Positions 43,202-52,580 of a stretch of DNA of 64,000 nucleotides are shown here, in pieces; positions within the stretch are counted from its first letter, which is position 1; each line of letters starts with the position of its first letter. The notes beneath the pieces were generated by a model that ran no database searches, was not told where the DNA came from, and was given only the letters and a program-made list of their open reading frames with translations. Origin of the DNA: UBA5314 sp040217815 (GTDB lineage: Bacteria > Bacillota > Syntrophomonadia > Syntrophomonadales > Syntrophomonadaceae); contig JBEHWI010000012.1 of the NCBI GenBank assembly GCA_040217815.1, positions 1-64,000 on the forward strand, written 5' to 3'. A program made the translations under genes and the position numbers.

Positions 43202-44257
43202 ATGGAGTTGTTAGAGAAAACCATGTGCAGCATCGGCAAACCGGATCATTTATCAGCTGAAATGGCTTCAATGAGGCTGGACAGCCTCACCAAGCCGCCT
43301 GGCAGCCTGGGGGTCCTGGAGAAGATCGCCATAAAACTGGCAGCTATCCAGTGCAAGCCCCTGCCTGAGTTGTCTCAAAAGGTCGTTATGGTTATGGCTG
43401 GCGATCATGGAGTGGTTGAGGAAGGGGTCAGCGCTTTCCCGCAGGAAGTCACTCCCCAAATGGTCTTAAACTTTCTTTACGAAGGAGCCGCCATAAACGT
43501 ATTATCTAAACTGGCTGGAGCCAAGGTAGTGGTTACTGATGTTGGGGTTATGGGAGAACCCATCCAGCACACCAACCTGAAGGTCAGGAAGATCCGCCAG
43601 GGCACCAGGAATATGGCCCGTGAAGCAGCCATGACCAGGGAGGAAACGGTGGCTGCTATTGAAGCGGGCATCGAACTGGTAAAGGAGGAGATAAAGCAGG
43701 GAGCGACCCTCATCGGCACAGGCGAAATGGGGATCGGCAATACCACTCCAAGCAGCGCCATATTGGCCGCCTTCAGCGGCATGGATGTAGAGCTATTGAC
43801 GGGAAAGGGAACCGGGGTAAATGAAAACAGCCTGGCAAAGAAAAAACAGGTTATAAAAAAGGCTCTGGAAATAAACCGCCCTGATCCGGGTGATCCCCTG
43901 GATGTGCTGGCCAAAGTGGGAGGTTTGGAAATAGCCGCCCTTACCGGAGTGGTCCTGGGCGCCGCTGCCCACAGAGTCCCGGTGGTAATTGACGGCTTTA
44001 TTTCCAGCGCGGCAGCCCTGGTAGCTTACAAATTGAACGAAGACAGTGTCAATTACATGTTCGCATCCCACCTTTCCCAAGAGCCAGGGCACCGGGTGAT
44101 CCTGGAACTGATGGAGCTTTCACCGATGCTGCATCTTGATCTGCGCCTGGGAGAAGGAACCGGGGCGGTTCTGGCTTTCAACCTGTTTGACGCCGCTGTC
44201 AAAATAATTCATGAGATGGCCACCTTTGAAGAAGCCGGGGTCAGCAATAAAAATTAG
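43202..44257 (+). CDS. cobT: Nicotinate-nucleotide-dimethylbenzimidazole phosphoribosyltransferase
   Basis: 351 residues, full CobT length. RLDSLTKPPGSLGVLE near the start, AGDHGVVEEGVSAFPQEVTPQM, GEMGIGNTTPSSA and the catalytic Glu in RLGEGTGAVLAF are all present. It makes alpha-ribazole phosphate from a lower-ligand base and nicotinate mononucleotide, feeding CobS. AAGGAGGAGAATATT precedes the ATG. It has its own riboswitch and is followed by a second one, so it is a separate transcription unit. Confidence 0.97.
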   Translation: MELLEKTMCSIGKPDHLSAEMASMRLDSLTKPPGSLGVLEKIAIKLAAIQCKPLPELSQKVVMVMAGDHGVVEEGVSAFPQEVTPQMVLNFLYEGAAINVLSKLAGAKVVVTDVGVMGEPIQHTNLKVRKIRQGTRNMAREAAMTREETVAAIEAGIELVKEEIKQGATLIGTGEMGIGNTTPSSAILAAFSGMDVELLTGKGTGVNENSLAKKKQVIKKALEINRPDPGDPLDVLAKVGGLEIAALTGVVLGAAAHRVPVVIDGFISSAAALVAYKLNEDSVNYMFASHLSQEPGHRVILELMELSPMLHLDLRLGEGTGAVLAFNLFDAAVKIIHEMATFEEAGVSNKN

Positions 44258-44360
44258 GTTATTTTTTAAAGATAAATTATAATATAGACACTACCCATCA
44301 CAATAACGTCCACAGTTCATTTAGGCCAGCATTACTGCTAACTTTAAGTTCATATAAAAA

Positions 44361-44512
44361 GCGAACGGTCTCCTTTGGGGGTTAAAGGGAAGTGGGTGAA
44401 AATCCCAAGCGGTCCCGCCACTGTAACCAGCTACAAACCACATTATATCCACTGGATTTTCCGGGAAGGGATGTGGTGAGGATGATCTGGGAGCCAGGAC
44501 ACTGCCGTCGCT
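44361..44512 (+). promoter_or_regulatory. Cobalamin riboswitch 2 (cobB operon)
   Basis: Motifs: AAGGGAAGTGGGTGAAAATC, GGTCCCGCCACTGTAA, CCACTGGATTTTCCGGGAAGG and GAGCCAGGACACTGCC (B12 box). A terminator (44568-44603) lies before cobB. Confidence 0.95.
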
Positions 44513-44567
44513 TTGCGAAACACCCCTCGAGGAAGGCCGGTTTTCGCGGTGATTAGCCGCACCAAAG

Positions 44568-44603
44568 AAGCTTCTACCTTAAGGGAGAGAAGCTTTTTAT
44601 TTT
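44568..44603 (+). terminator. Riboswitch 2 terminator
   Basis: AAGCTTCT pairs with AGAAGCTT, followed by TTTATTTT. Confidence 0.85.
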
Positions 44604-44645
44604 GCCGGTGCGCGATAATTTTCCCTATTAAAAGGAGATGTCGTT

Positions 44646-46061
44646 ATGCAATATCCCCGGCTTATTATTGCCGGTGTACAGAGCGGTGTAGGTAAGACGA
44701 CATTAACTCTGGGCACAATTGCAGCTTTGCATCGGCGTGGTCAAAAAGTCCAGCCATTCAAAGTGGGTCCGGACTACATCGATAGCGGCCTGCATTTCTG
44801 GGCGGCTGAGCGCCCCTCATACAATCTGGATACCTGGATGTGCCCCCCGGATATGGTCAGACAGGTTTTCGCAGCCAATGCCTCCCAGGCAGACGTTTCG
44901 ATCATTGAAGGCGTTATGGGTCTATTCGATGGGGCCCGGGTAGGCGACATACAGGGGAGCAGTGCCGATATTGCATTATTATTGGATGCACCGGTCATCC
45001 TGGTGGTCAACGTGGAAGCAATGGCCGGGAGCGCTATAGCACTGGTCAAAGGCTATCGCGATTATCATCCCCGGGTAAAGCTCGGAGGGGTTATCCTAAA
45101 CCGGGCGTCCGCCTATCACCGCACCTATATTCAGCCGGTTATGGAACAAGAATTGGGTATTCCGGTTTTGGGATGTTTTAAACCCAATAAAGAGATCCAT
45201 ATGCCGGAGCGCCATCTGGGGCTGCTGCCTGCCGATGAAAACCGGGAATTAACAAATCTCATACAGAAAATGGCCGACATGGTCGAAAAGCATCTCGATC
45301 TGGACCGGCTGCTTAAAATCGCTCAAACAGCACCTGAAATTGATATAGCTGCTGCAAAGAATATGGAGAAAAGCCAGGTTCACCTGGGTGTTGCTCGTGA
45401 TAAAGCATTCAGTTTTTACTACCAGGACAGCCTTGATTTTCTCGAAGAAAAAGGCGTCCAGCTAGTCTTTTTCAGCCCCATGGAGGATGAAGCTCTGCCT
45501 GCTTTGGATGGCCTGTATTTCGGCGGTGGATTCCCGGAAATGTTCATTGAACATTTAAGCCGCAACGAATCAATGATAAGTTCAGTTATCAGGGCTTACC
45601 AGAATGGTATGCCCATATACGCAGAATGTGGAGGATATATGTACCTCTGCCGCGAACTTGAGGATTGGTCAGGCCGGGTTTGGAACGGAGCCGGTTTGGT
45701 TCCCGCCCGGGTTAAGATGACACGTAATCTCCAGGCTTTGGGCTATATTGAAGCCCGGGCTCTTACAGATTCCCCAATGGCTGCAGCCGGACAAATATTG
45801 CGCGGGCACGAATTTCATTATTCACGAATAGAAGAAATGGACAAAGGCCCTAACGCTTTTGCCTTTTACGGAGGTTTGAATGCTGACCACCGTCAGGAAG
45901 GCTATGCTAAAGGAAACCTGATTGCTTCTTATTTGCACATTCAAATGCGTTCCCACCCGGAAGCGGTAGAGCGCTTTATCCAATCCTGCCAAAGCTACCG
46001 CTTAATGAAGGAGCAGGATACTCACCAGACCGGAGAGGCGAGAGCCGTCCAAGGCGAATAG
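44646..46061 (+). CDS. cobB: Cobyrinate a,c-diamide synthase
   Basis: 471 residues (CbiA/CobB family). N-terminal ATP-binding part with GVQSGVGKTTLTL (P-loop), KVGPDYID and EGVMGLFDG; C-terminal glutamine amidotransferase with GLYFGGGFPEMF, the nucleophile Cys in YAECGGYMYL and a late His (SYLHIQMRSHP). It amidates cobyrinate or Ni-sirohydrochlorin-like substrates; in this context the corrin ring. AAGGAGATGTCGTT precedes the ATG. First gene of a nine-gene run; upstream ring-forming cbi genes are not in the window. Confidence 0.95.
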   Translation: MQYPRLIIAGVQSGVGKTTLTLGTIAALHRRGQKVQPFKVGPDYIDSGLHFWAAERPSYNLDTWMCPPDMVRQVFAANASQADVSIIEGVMGLFDGARVGDIQGSSADIALLLDAPVILVVNVEAMAGSAIALVKGYRDYHPRVKLGGVILNRASAYHRTYIQPVMEQELGIPVLGCFKPNKEIHMPERHLGLLPADENRELTNLIQKMADMVEKHLDLDRLLKIAQTAPEIDIAAAKNMEKSQVHLGVARDKAFSFYYQDSLDFLEEKGVQLVFFSPMEDEALPALDGLYFGGGFPEMFIEHLSRNESMISSVIRAYQNGMPIYAECGGYMYLCRELEDWSGRVWNGAGLVPARVKMTRNLQALGYIEARALTDSPMAAAGQILRGHEFHYSRIEEMDKGPNAFAFYGGLNADHRQEGYAKGNLIASYLHIQMRSHPEAVERFIQSCQSYRLMKEQDTHQTGEARAVQGE

Positions 46062-46079
46062 ATTGTGAGGTGTATAGAT

Positions 46080-46445
46080 ATGCCAATAGGGGTGGTCATC
46101 ATTACCCATGGCAGCAAAAGGAAAGAAGCCAACGATGAAATGCGTTCACTGGTTAATATGATACGGGAGCGTGATTTGGCCAACCTTTACCAGACGGCCT
46201 TTCTGCAATTTGAACAGCCCGCTCTGGGCGCAGCTGTGGATCAGTTGCTGTCAACCGGAGTACAAACTATTGTAGTTATGCCGTATTTCCTGGTCACCGG
46301 CAATCACTTGAGTATTGATATTATGGGTTTAATTAAAGATGAACAGGAAAAGCATCCCGATATAAAGTTTATGGTTGCCCGGCATCTGGGTATGCATCCT
46401 GGTCTGGTTGATATTGTACTGGATCGTATCGGGGAGTGTATTTAA
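46080..46445 (+). CDS. cbiX: Short CbiX-type sirohydrochlorin chelatase
   Basis: 121 residues, the single-domain CbiX(S) size. ITHGSKRKEANDEM at the N-terminus holds the metal-binding His, FLQFEQPALGAAVDQLLSTG and VVMPYFLVTGNH (second His) follow, and the end is HLGMHPGLVDIVLDRI. It inserts cobalt (or nickel) into sirohydrochlorin as a homodimer. The ATG at 46080 follows GTGAGGTGT. Its presence means some early corrin steps occur in this organism. Confidence 0.88.
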   Translation: MPIGVVIITHGSKRKEANDEMRSLVNMIRERDLANLYQTAFLQFEQPALGAAVDQLLSTGVQTIVVMPYFLVTGNHLSIDIMGLIKDEQEKHPDIKFMVARHLGMHPGLVDIVLDRIGECI

Positions 46446-46462
46446 CAAAAAGGGGATTAAAT

Positions 46463-47035
46463 ATGGCCAGAGTTATCATGGCTTTGGGAGGCAGCAGCAG
46501 CGGCAAAAGCGAATATGCCGAATACCTAACCGCGTCTCTGGAAGCGCGGCTCGACTGCCCGGTTTACTACCTGGCCACCGCCCGGGTAATCGATGAAGAG
46601 TTGGCTGGTCGAGTTGAACGGCACCGCTTGAGAAGACCATCCTCCTGGAGTACTATCGAAGAACCCCTGAACCTGGCAGCAGTGCTGTGCAGCCTGGCGT
46701 ATCAGCCCTTGATATGCCTGGTGGATGGGGTGGGCACCTGGATAAGTAATATATTAATTGAAAGCCTCGAGCCTGATAAGGCCTGGGATGCCCGGGCAGA
46801 GCTTGGCTGCCTCCAAAAAGTATACGACTTTATTGAAGCCTTAAAAGGAATCGATGGCGCAATTGTCATAGTAGCTGATGAAGTGGGCTGGGACCTGTTC
46901 CCGGTTTATGAACTGGGCAGGGTGTTCATGGAATTAAATGGCCTTGCCAATCAAATTCTAGCCGAAGCCAGTACTGATCTGGTTTTTGTCACTTCGGGAA
47001 CCCCGGTATTTGTGAAAGGCGGGATATCAGCATGA
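46463..47035 (+). CDS. cobU: CobU-like adenosylcobinamide kinase/guanylyltransferase, copy 1 (diverged)
   Basis: 190 residues. P-loop GGSSSGKSEYAEYL, YYLATARVIDEELAGRVERHRLRRP (guanylylation His region), WSTIEEP, and VADEVGWDLFPVYELGRVF. Compared with the second copy at 56278 it has VDGVGTWISN for the usual DC(L)T-W-N and DEVG for NEVG, so it is the more divergent. It would phosphorylate and guanylylate adenosylcobinamide. It overlaps cobQ by four bases (ATGA). The ATG at 46463 gives the family start. Confidence 0.85.
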   Translation: MARVIMALGGSSSGKSEYAEYLTASLEARLDCPVYYLATARVIDEELAGRVERHRLRRPSSWSTIEEPLNLAAVLCSLAYQPLICLVDGVGTWISNILIESLEPDKAWDARAELGCLQKVYDFIEALKGIDGAIVIVADEVGWDLFPVYELGRVFMELNGLANQILAEASTDLVFVTSGTPVFVKGGISA

Positions 47036-48561
47036 GAAAAACCCGGTGTATAATGCTGCAGGGGACATCGTCTCACGTTGGCAAGAGCCTGCTGTGTACT
47101 GCTTTATGCCGCATATTTCACCAGGATGGATACCGCACAGCGCCTTTTAAAGCTCAAAACATGGCCTTGAATTCCACAGTTACCCCGGATGGGGGCGAGA
47201 TCGGCAGGGCTCAGGGCGTCCAGGCGCAAGCCGCCGGGGTGTCGGCCAGCGTCTTAATGAACCCCATATTACTAAAACCCAAACAGGACATGCAAAGCCA
47301 GGTGATGGTTCTGGGCAGCCCGGTAGCCGACATGTCGGCCCGGGACTACAGGAGTAATTTCCTGCCCGGGGCGGTTTCCATAGTGCAGGACTGTATAGAG
47401 CGATTAAAAAAGCAATATGAAATCTTGGTCATAGAAGGCGCGGGAAGCCCGGCCGAAGTGAACCTGAAAGACCGGGATATAGTCAATATGAAAACCGCCG
47501 AGCTGGCAGATTCTCCGGTGCTCCTGGTTGCCGACATAGACCGGGGCGGAGTTTTCGCCTCCCTGATAGGAACCCTGGAACTGCTCGACGCGGATGAAAG
47601 GGAACGGGTCAAGGGCTTTATAATCAATAAATTCCGGGGCGATCTGGAACTCCTTAAGCCCGGCCTGGATTTCCTGACCGAGAAAACAGGCATCCCCATA
47701 TTGGGCGTCATACCTTATCTCCATGACCACGGAATCGACGAGGAAGATTCGGTATCCCTGTCCGACCACAAGTTATGGGGAGAGGCTAATGCTCCCATCC
47801 AGATAGCGGTCTTGCAGCTGCCGCGCATATCCAATTTTACTGATATCGATGCGTTTATTGGCCTGCCCGATACCAGAATTCGCTATATAAAAAAGGGCGA
47901 AGCGATTGGAAAAGTTGATATGCTGATTATTCCTGGAACCAAGAACTCCATTTTGGACCTGCTTTACTTAAAAGACGAGGGATATGAACGGGAAATTTTA
48001 AAACTGGCCCGAGAAGGAGCAATTATAGCGGGGATATGCGGAGGATACCAGATGCTGGGTGAAAAGCTGCTCGACCCCCTGGGGATCGAAGCGGGAGTGG
48101 GCTCCTTGGACGGACTTGGCCTCCTGCCGGTTACAACTACTTTTGAAAACCAGAAGAGCACCCACCGGGTGGAAGGAGAAATCCAGGAGCAAGAAGGCTT
48201 TTGGGAAAGTATTCAAGGCCAGTCGGTGTCCGGCTACGAAATCCACATGGGCCGATCCGAGGTGCGGCAGGACGCCGCCTCCTTAATAGTAATTAAATCT
48301 CGTTCAAGCCAGCCGGAAAATGTGATGGATGGAGCGGCAGCCCCTGGCGGACGGATTTTTGGGACCTACCTGCATGGAATATTCGATAATCCAAACCTTA
48401 TGCTGGCTTTAGTCAATGACCTTCGCCAGGCCAAAGATCTGCCGGCTTTGACAAGCGAGGATCTGCCCCTTTACCATAAGCAGCATAAATATGATATCCT
48501 GGCTCAGACGGTTCGGGAGTCTTTAAATATGAACCAGCTTTATCAAATTATGGGGCTGTAA
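47032..48561 (+). CDS. cobQ: Cobyric acid synthase
   Basis: 509 residues, standard CbiP/CobQ. MLQGTSSHVGKSLLCTALCR (P-loop), PFKAQNMALNS, GRAQGVQAQAAG, EGAGSPAEVNL, LVADIDRGGVFASLIGT, then the amidotransferase part with GICGGYQMLGEKL (nucleophile Cys) and YLHGIFDN (His). It amidates the b, d, e and g side chains of adenosylcobyrinic diamide. Starts inside the cobU stop (ATGA), so coupled. Confidence 0.97.
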   Translation: MRKTRCIMLQGTSSHVGKSLLCTALCRIFHQDGYRTAPFKAQNMALNSTVTPDGGEIGRAQGVQAQAAGVSASVLMNPILLKPKQDMQSQVMVLGSPVADMSARDYRSNFLPGAVSIVQDCIERLKKQYEILVIEGAGSPAEVNLKDRDIVNMKTAELADSPVLLVADIDRGGVFASLIGTLELLDADERERVKGFIINKFRGDLELLKPGLDFLTEKTGIPILGVIPYLHDHGIDEEDSVSLSDHKLWGEANAPIQIAVLQLPRISNFTDIDAFIGLPDTRIRYIKKGEAIGKVDMLIIPGTKNSILDLLYLKDEGYEREILKLAREGAIIAGICGGYQMLGEKLLDPLGIEAGVGSLDGLGLLPVTTTFENQKSTHRVEGEIQEQEGFWESIQGQSVSGYEIHMGRSEVRQDAASLIVIKSRSSQPENVMDGAAAPGGRIFGTYLHGIFDNPNLMLALVNDLRQAKDLPALTSEDLPLYHKQHKYDILAQTVRESLNMNQLYQIMGL

Positions 48562-48571
48562 GGAGATTTAT

Positions 48572-49537
48572 ATGGAATGGATTATTCTGGCCGGAGTGGG
48601 ACTGGACATTGTCCTTGGAGATCCACGCTGGATGCCCCACCCGGTAGTGGCTATAGGTAGGCTTGTCCAAAAAAGCGAAAAGCTTGTCCGCCGTTTTGCT
48701 AAAAGCTCCCGGGGACTGAGGCTGGGAGGATTGCTTCTTTCCCTGGTAATCGTCCTGGGCTGCTACGGCTTCTTCTGGGCTTTGCTCAAGGGCGCTTTTT
48801 ATATAAATAATTACCTGGGCTGGGCTTTGAGCATTTTTATAATGAGCCAGGCCCTGGCCATAAACAGCCTCTACAAACACGCCCGTTCTGTTTCCATACC
48901 TTTAAAGCAAGGCCGGCTGGAGGAAGCCCGGGCGGCCCTGAGTATGATCGTAGGTCGGGATACATCTGGTTTGGATGAAAAGGAAATCGTTCGAGGAACA
49001 GTGGAGACAGTCGCGGAAAACACGGTGGACGGAATTATCGCTCCCTTGTTTTATGGATTCATCGGAGGCCCTCCCCTGGCAATGGCTTACAAAGCCGTAA
49101 ATACACTGGACTCGATGATAGGATACAAAAACGAAAAGTATCTGTACCTGGGATGGGCGGGAGCCCGTTTGGATGACCTGGCCAATTTTATTCCAGCCCG
49201 GTTGAGCGCCTGTTTGTTCTTGCTGCTGGCTCCGTTTACACCGGGAGGGGTAAAGGGGGTATGGCTGACCGTCTGGCGGGATTCATCACTGCACCCCAGC
49301 CCCAACAGCGGTATTCCGGAAGCAGCTACGGCTGGCGCCTTGCAGGTTCAACTGGGGGGCTGCAATTACTACGAAGGTGTCCGCTCGGAGCGCCCCCTTA
49401 TAGGTCGGCCGCTTACCGTCTTGGGGCAGCAGCACATCGGGCAGAGTCTCTTCCTGATGATAGCGGTATCAATGTTGGGAACTGCTCTGGGAGTTTTGAT
49501 ATACAGAGTACTAGAATTGAGGTGCATCATAACATGA
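48572..49537 (+). CDS. cbiB: Adenosylcobinamide-phosphate synthase
   Basis: 321 residues (CbiB/CobD integral membrane family). LDIVLGDPRWMPHPVVAIGRL, ARAALSMIVGRDTSGLDEKEIVRGTVETVAENTVDGIIAPLFY, and GWAGARLDDLANFIPARLSA, with several membrane helices. It attaches aminopropanol or aminopropanol phosphate to cobyric acid. AAGGAGATTTAT precedes the ATG, and the stop overlaps the cobO start (ATGA). Confidence 0.95.
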   Translation: MEWIILAGVGLDIVLGDPRWMPHPVVAIGRLVQKSEKLVRRFAKSSRGLRLGGLLLSLVIVLGCYGFFWALLKGAFYINNYLGWALSIFIMSQALAINSLYKHARSVSIPLKQGRLEEARAALSMIVGRDTSGLDEKEIVRGTVETVAENTVDGIIAPLFYGFIGGPPLAMAYKAVNTLDSMIGYKNEKYLYLGWAGARLDDLANFIPARLSACLFLLLAPFTPGGVKGVWLTVWRDSSLHPSPNSGIPEAATAGALQVQLGGCNYYEGVRSERPLIGRPLTVLGQQHIGQSLFLMIAVSMLGTALGVLIYRVLELRCIIT

Positions 49538-50094
49538 TCCAGATCTATACCGGTGACGGGAAAGGCAAAACCACCGCTGCCCTGGGCCTGGCCTTGCGCT
49601 CCGCCGGGCACGGTTTCAAGGTTAGAATAATTCAGTTTATGAAAGGCAGCACCTATAGCGGTGAACTGCTCTCGCTCTCCAAACTGGGGGTTGAAGTGTA
49701 CCAGTTTGGGCGTACCTGCCCGCACGCGGCAGTGATAAAGAACGGGTTCATGCAATGTCAGAAATGCAACGAGTGCTGGATCGGCAAGAAAGAAATCAAT
49801 GATCTGGACCGGCATAAAATCAAACTGGCCTGGCAATTGGCGAAAGAAACCCTGGACCAGGATTATCAACTACTTATCCTGGATGAAATAATGAATGCCA
49901 TCAAGTATAATCTCCTTTCCCTGCAGGATGTGCTTGCTTTAACCCGGGGGCTTCCGGAAGGGATGGAACTGGTCCTGACCGGGCGCGATGCGCCCCGGGA
50001 GCTTATCGAAAGAGCTCATTTAGTCAGCGAAATAAAAAAGATAAAGCATCCCTATGACTTTGGGATAGACTCCCGCCGGGGGATAGAATATTGA
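49534..50094 (+). CDS. cobO: Corrinoid adenosyltransferase (CobO/BtuR type) with a cysteine cluster
   Basis: 186 residues. P-loop YTGDGKGKTTAALGLALRSAGHG, VRIIQFMKGS, ILDEIMNAIKYNLL, and LTGRDAPRELIERAH match the CobA/CobO family, which adenosylates Co(I) corrinoids with ATP. Unusual is a cysteine cluster (Cys62, 75, 78, 81: TCPHAAV and CQKCNECW) placed where typical members have none; it could bind metal or help reduce the corrinoid (inference). The ATG overlaps the cbiB stop. Confidence 0.93.
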   Translation: MIQIYTGDGKGKTTAALGLALRSAGHGFKVRIIQFMKGSTYSGELLSLSKLGVEVYQFGRTCPHAAVIKNGFMQCQKCNECWIGKKEINDLDRHKIKLAWQLAKETLDQDYQLLILDEIMNAIKYNLLSLQDVLALTRGLPEGMELVLTGRDAPRELIERAHLVSEIKKIKHPYDFGIDSRRGIEY

Positions 50095-50115
50095 ATCCTT
50101 AGGGAGGGGCTTTAA

Positions 50116-50859
50116 ATGAATGCTTTGCGCCTTGCGATCAGCTTTTTAACCATTTTCCCGGTCTACCAGAAGGTGGCAGACGAAAAAAAAATGGCGGCTT
50201 CGTTGTATTGCTACCCTCTGGTCGGGTTTTTGCTGGGCTCCTTGCTGGCTCTGACATCATATGCGGGGATGCGTCTTTCACTCGCCAGGGCTGGTGATGT
50301 GTTGATCGTAGTATTATGGATCATTCTCACTGGTGGACTGCATCTTGACGGCCTCATGGACAGCGCCGACGGTTTGTTTAGCGGCCGAAACCGGGAGCGC
50401 AAGTTGGAGATTATGAAGGACAGCCGGGTTGGGTCTATGGCGGTCATAACCGTGGCTGCTTTGCTTATGCTTAAAATTTCCTTTCTGGGTTTACTTCCAT
50501 ATCCCTTCAAGTACTGGGTCTTACTCCTGGCTCCAGCGGTGGGAAGAAGTATGATGCTGCTGCCTATCGCCTATTACCCTTACGCCAGGCAGAAACCCGG
50601 TTTGGGCAGGGCTTTCGGGAACCAGGCCAGCCGGGCGGCGTTCCCGATCGCCTTACTTTTTTTGTCCATTGCAGCCTGCCTTGGGAGCAGCCGCTTCTTG
50701 CTTCTGGTTGGAGCTGCGATTACCGTTTTTATATCATTAGGGGCCGCCTATTTGATCTCCAGATCCCTGGGTGGTCATACCGGAGATACCTACGGAGCGC
50801 TTTGCGAGTTTTCTGAAGCTGTTTTCCTGATTATCATGGGGATAGGCCTTCATTTTTAA
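50116..50859 (+). CDS. cobS: Adenosylcobinamide-GDP ribazoletransferase
   Basis: 247 residues, integral membrane. FLTIFPV at the N-terminus and the signature TGGLHLDGLMDSADGLFSGR with LEIMKDSRVGSMAV identify CobS, which joins alpha-ribazole to adenosylcobinamide-GDP. Six or so hydrophobic stretches; a late GHTGDTYGALCEFSEAV. GGGAGGGGCTTTAA precedes the ATG. Confidence 0.96.
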   Translation: MNALRLAISFLTIFPVYQKVADEKKMAASLYCYPLVGFLLGSLLALTSYAGMRLSLARAGDVLIVVLWIILTGGLHLDGLMDSADGLFSGRNRERKLEIMKDSRVGSMAVITVAALLMLKISFLGLLPYPFKYWVLLLAPAVGRSMMLLPIAYYPYARQKPGLGRAFGNQASRAAFPIALLFLSIAACLGSSRFLLLVGAAITVFISLGAAYLISRSLGGHTGDTYGALCEFSEAVFLIIMGIGLHF

Positions 50860-50875
50860 AAGGGTGGATAATGCT

Positions 50876-51961
50876 ATGTCGAGTCACCAAAAATCACCGG
50901 AGCATGGCGGCAATGTATGGAATGCCAGCAACGAGTGGGGGATCGCTTTGGAATCGCTCCTCGATTTCAGCGCCAATATAAATCCATTAGGCCCTTCACC
51001 GCTGGCCGTAAAAGCGATTGAAAAGCATTTGCCCCTGATTTGCCATTATCCCGAGCCCGGAGCCAGGAGCCTAGTAAAAGAACTGGCCCGCTGGTTGGGT
51101 GTTGACGTAGAGCAGCTGGTTTTGGGGAACGGCGGTTCAGAGCTCATCTATCTAATCGCCCGTATGTTTTATAAAGGAAGGGTTCTGCTGCTTGCTCCTT
51201 GTTTCTCCGAATATGGAAAGGGTCTTATCAATGCGCTGATAGAGCATTTCTACCTTGAAGAACAAGAATCTTTCAGACTCCCGGTCGAATCCATTTGCTC
51301 TCGTATCGAACGCAATGACCTGATTTTTATAGGAAATCCCAACAACCCCACCGGCAATCTTTTTGAACCGGACAGCCTGGTCGAGATAGTGAAACAAGCG
51401 GCCCGCCAGGATGCCGTGGTGGTCGTTGACGAAGCCTTCCTGGACTTTACTGGTCAGCCATTAAGGTCACTGAGGGACCGAGTTTTATTACACTCCAATT
51501 TGATCATAGTTAGCTCATTGACAAAAATATTTGCCATTCCGGGCTTGCGTTTAGGCTATGCCGTGGCTGCTCCCGGTACAGCTGCCGCCATGGAAAGACT
51601 GCTGCCTTCATGGCGGATCAATTCTCTGGCTTTGGCTGCGGCCCGGGCTTCACTGTCTGATCTCAAGTATATTGAAGAAACCGTAGCGACGGTAAGAACA
51701 GAGAGGGAGTTCCTGGAACAGAAAATGCCTGTTCTCGGTTTTACCGTTTACCCTGCGGCGGCGAACTTTCTGCTCCTTAAGGCCGATGAGGGTAAGGGGA
51801 TTACTGCCGGGAGGCTTCAGCAAGCGCTGGGACCCAGGGGTATACTAATTCGCCTTTGCGACAACTTCGTAAATCTTACTCCCTATCATTTCCGCATAGC
51901 CGTGAAAACCCATTCGGAAAATATGAGACTAATAAAAGCCCTGGAGGAGGTCTTTGTTTGA
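50876..51961 (+). CDS. cobD: Threonine-phosphate decarboxylase (CobD type)
   Basis: 361 residues, PLP-dependent fold type I. HGGNVWNASNEWG at the start and LLDFSANINPLGPS are typical of CobD; GNGGSELIYLIARMF, NPNNPTGNLF, VDEAFLDF and the PLP Lys in SSLTKIFAIPGLRLGYA follow. It decarboxylates threonine phosphate to aminopropanol phosphate for CbiB. A histidinol-phosphate aminotransferase is the alternative by homology, but location and the HGGN start favour CobD. The ATG at 50876 is best spaced from AAGGGTGG. Confidence 0.93.
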   Translation: MSSHQKSPEHGGNVWNASNEWGIALESLLDFSANINPLGPSPLAVKAIEKHLPLICHYPEPGARSLVKELARWLGVDVEQLVLGNGGSELIYLIARMFYKGRVLLLAPCFSEYGKGLINALIEHFYLEEQESFRLPVESICSRIERNDLIFIGNPNNPTGNLFEPDSLVEIVKQAARQDAVVVVDEAFLDFTGQPLRSLRDRVLLHSNLIIVSSLTKIFAIPGLRLGYAVAAPGTAAAMERLLPSWRINSLALAAARASLSDLKYIEETVATVRTEREFLEQKMPVLGFTVYPAAANFLLLKADEGKGITAGRLQQALGPRGILIRLCDNFVNLTPYHFRIAVKTHSENMRLIKALEEVFV

Positions 51962-52542
51962 TTATCATAATGGTCCGCCATGGCCAGACTGACTGGAATT
52001 TTGAAAAGAGGTACCAGGGTCACCGGGATATTCCTTTAAACGAAGTCGGTAGGAAGCAGGCCCGGGATCTGGCGTTGATGCTTCAGCATGAGCCCATTGA
52101 GGCCATATACAGCAGCGATCTGGTCCGGGCCAGGGAAACCGCCGAGATCATTGCCGCACCACATTCCCTCTCCATAAACCTTGACTCGCGCTTGCGGGAA
52201 ATGTCTTTCGGGTTATGGGAGGGTCAGACCTTTACTGAGATATTTCGGGATTATCCGGATGAGTTTGATGAATGGTTCAGGCACACCAGTGATTTTGTAG
52301 TACCCGGGGGTGAAAGCGTCAACCTCCTGTTGGAACGCTTTCAGGCCTTCCTAAAGGATGTATCTTACCGGCACCGGGGCACAGTATTGCTTCTTACCCA
52401 TGGCGGAGTAATACGCTCATTCCTTTTCAGCATACTTGGCCAGGATCCCAGAGAGCTTTGGAAAGACGGTCTGGAGCCCGGTTTTATGATAAGACTCCGG
52501 ATTGAAGGAAATGACATACAGGTGATCTCGAGTGATTTTTAA
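51958..52542 (+). CDS. cobC: Alpha-ribazole phosphatase-like histidine phosphatase
   Basis: 194 residues. MVRHGQTDWNFEKRYQGHRDIPLNEVG carries the catalytic RHG; SSDLVRARETAEII, LREMSFGLWEG, PGGESVNLLLERF and LTHGGVIRSFLF complete the phosphoglycerate-mutase-like fold. As the last gene of the cob run it probably dephosphorylates alpha-ribazole phosphate or cobalamin phosphate. TTG start overlapping the cobD stop (TTTGA), with GAGGAGG upstream. A general phosphatase cannot be excluded. Confidence 0.88.
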   Translation: MIIIMVRHGQTDWNFEKRYQGHRDIPLNEVGRKQARDLALMLQHEPIEAIYSSDLVRARETAEIIAAPHSLSINLDSRLREMSFGLWEGQTFTEIFRDYPDEFDEWFRHTSDFVVPGGESVNLLLERFQAFLKDVSYRHRGTVLLLTHGGVIRSFLFSILGQDPRELWKDGLEPGFMIRLRIEGNDIQVISSDF

Positions 52543-52580
52543 TATTCTGGATGGTATAATATTTTTAATTGAATAGTGAT

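Noticed and set aside
49261..49533. Longer N-terminus for the adenosyltransferase reading through cbiB
   Set aside because: The conserved family start (IQIYTGDGKGKTT) begins at the ATG overlapping the cbiB stop; the extension is cbiB in another frame.
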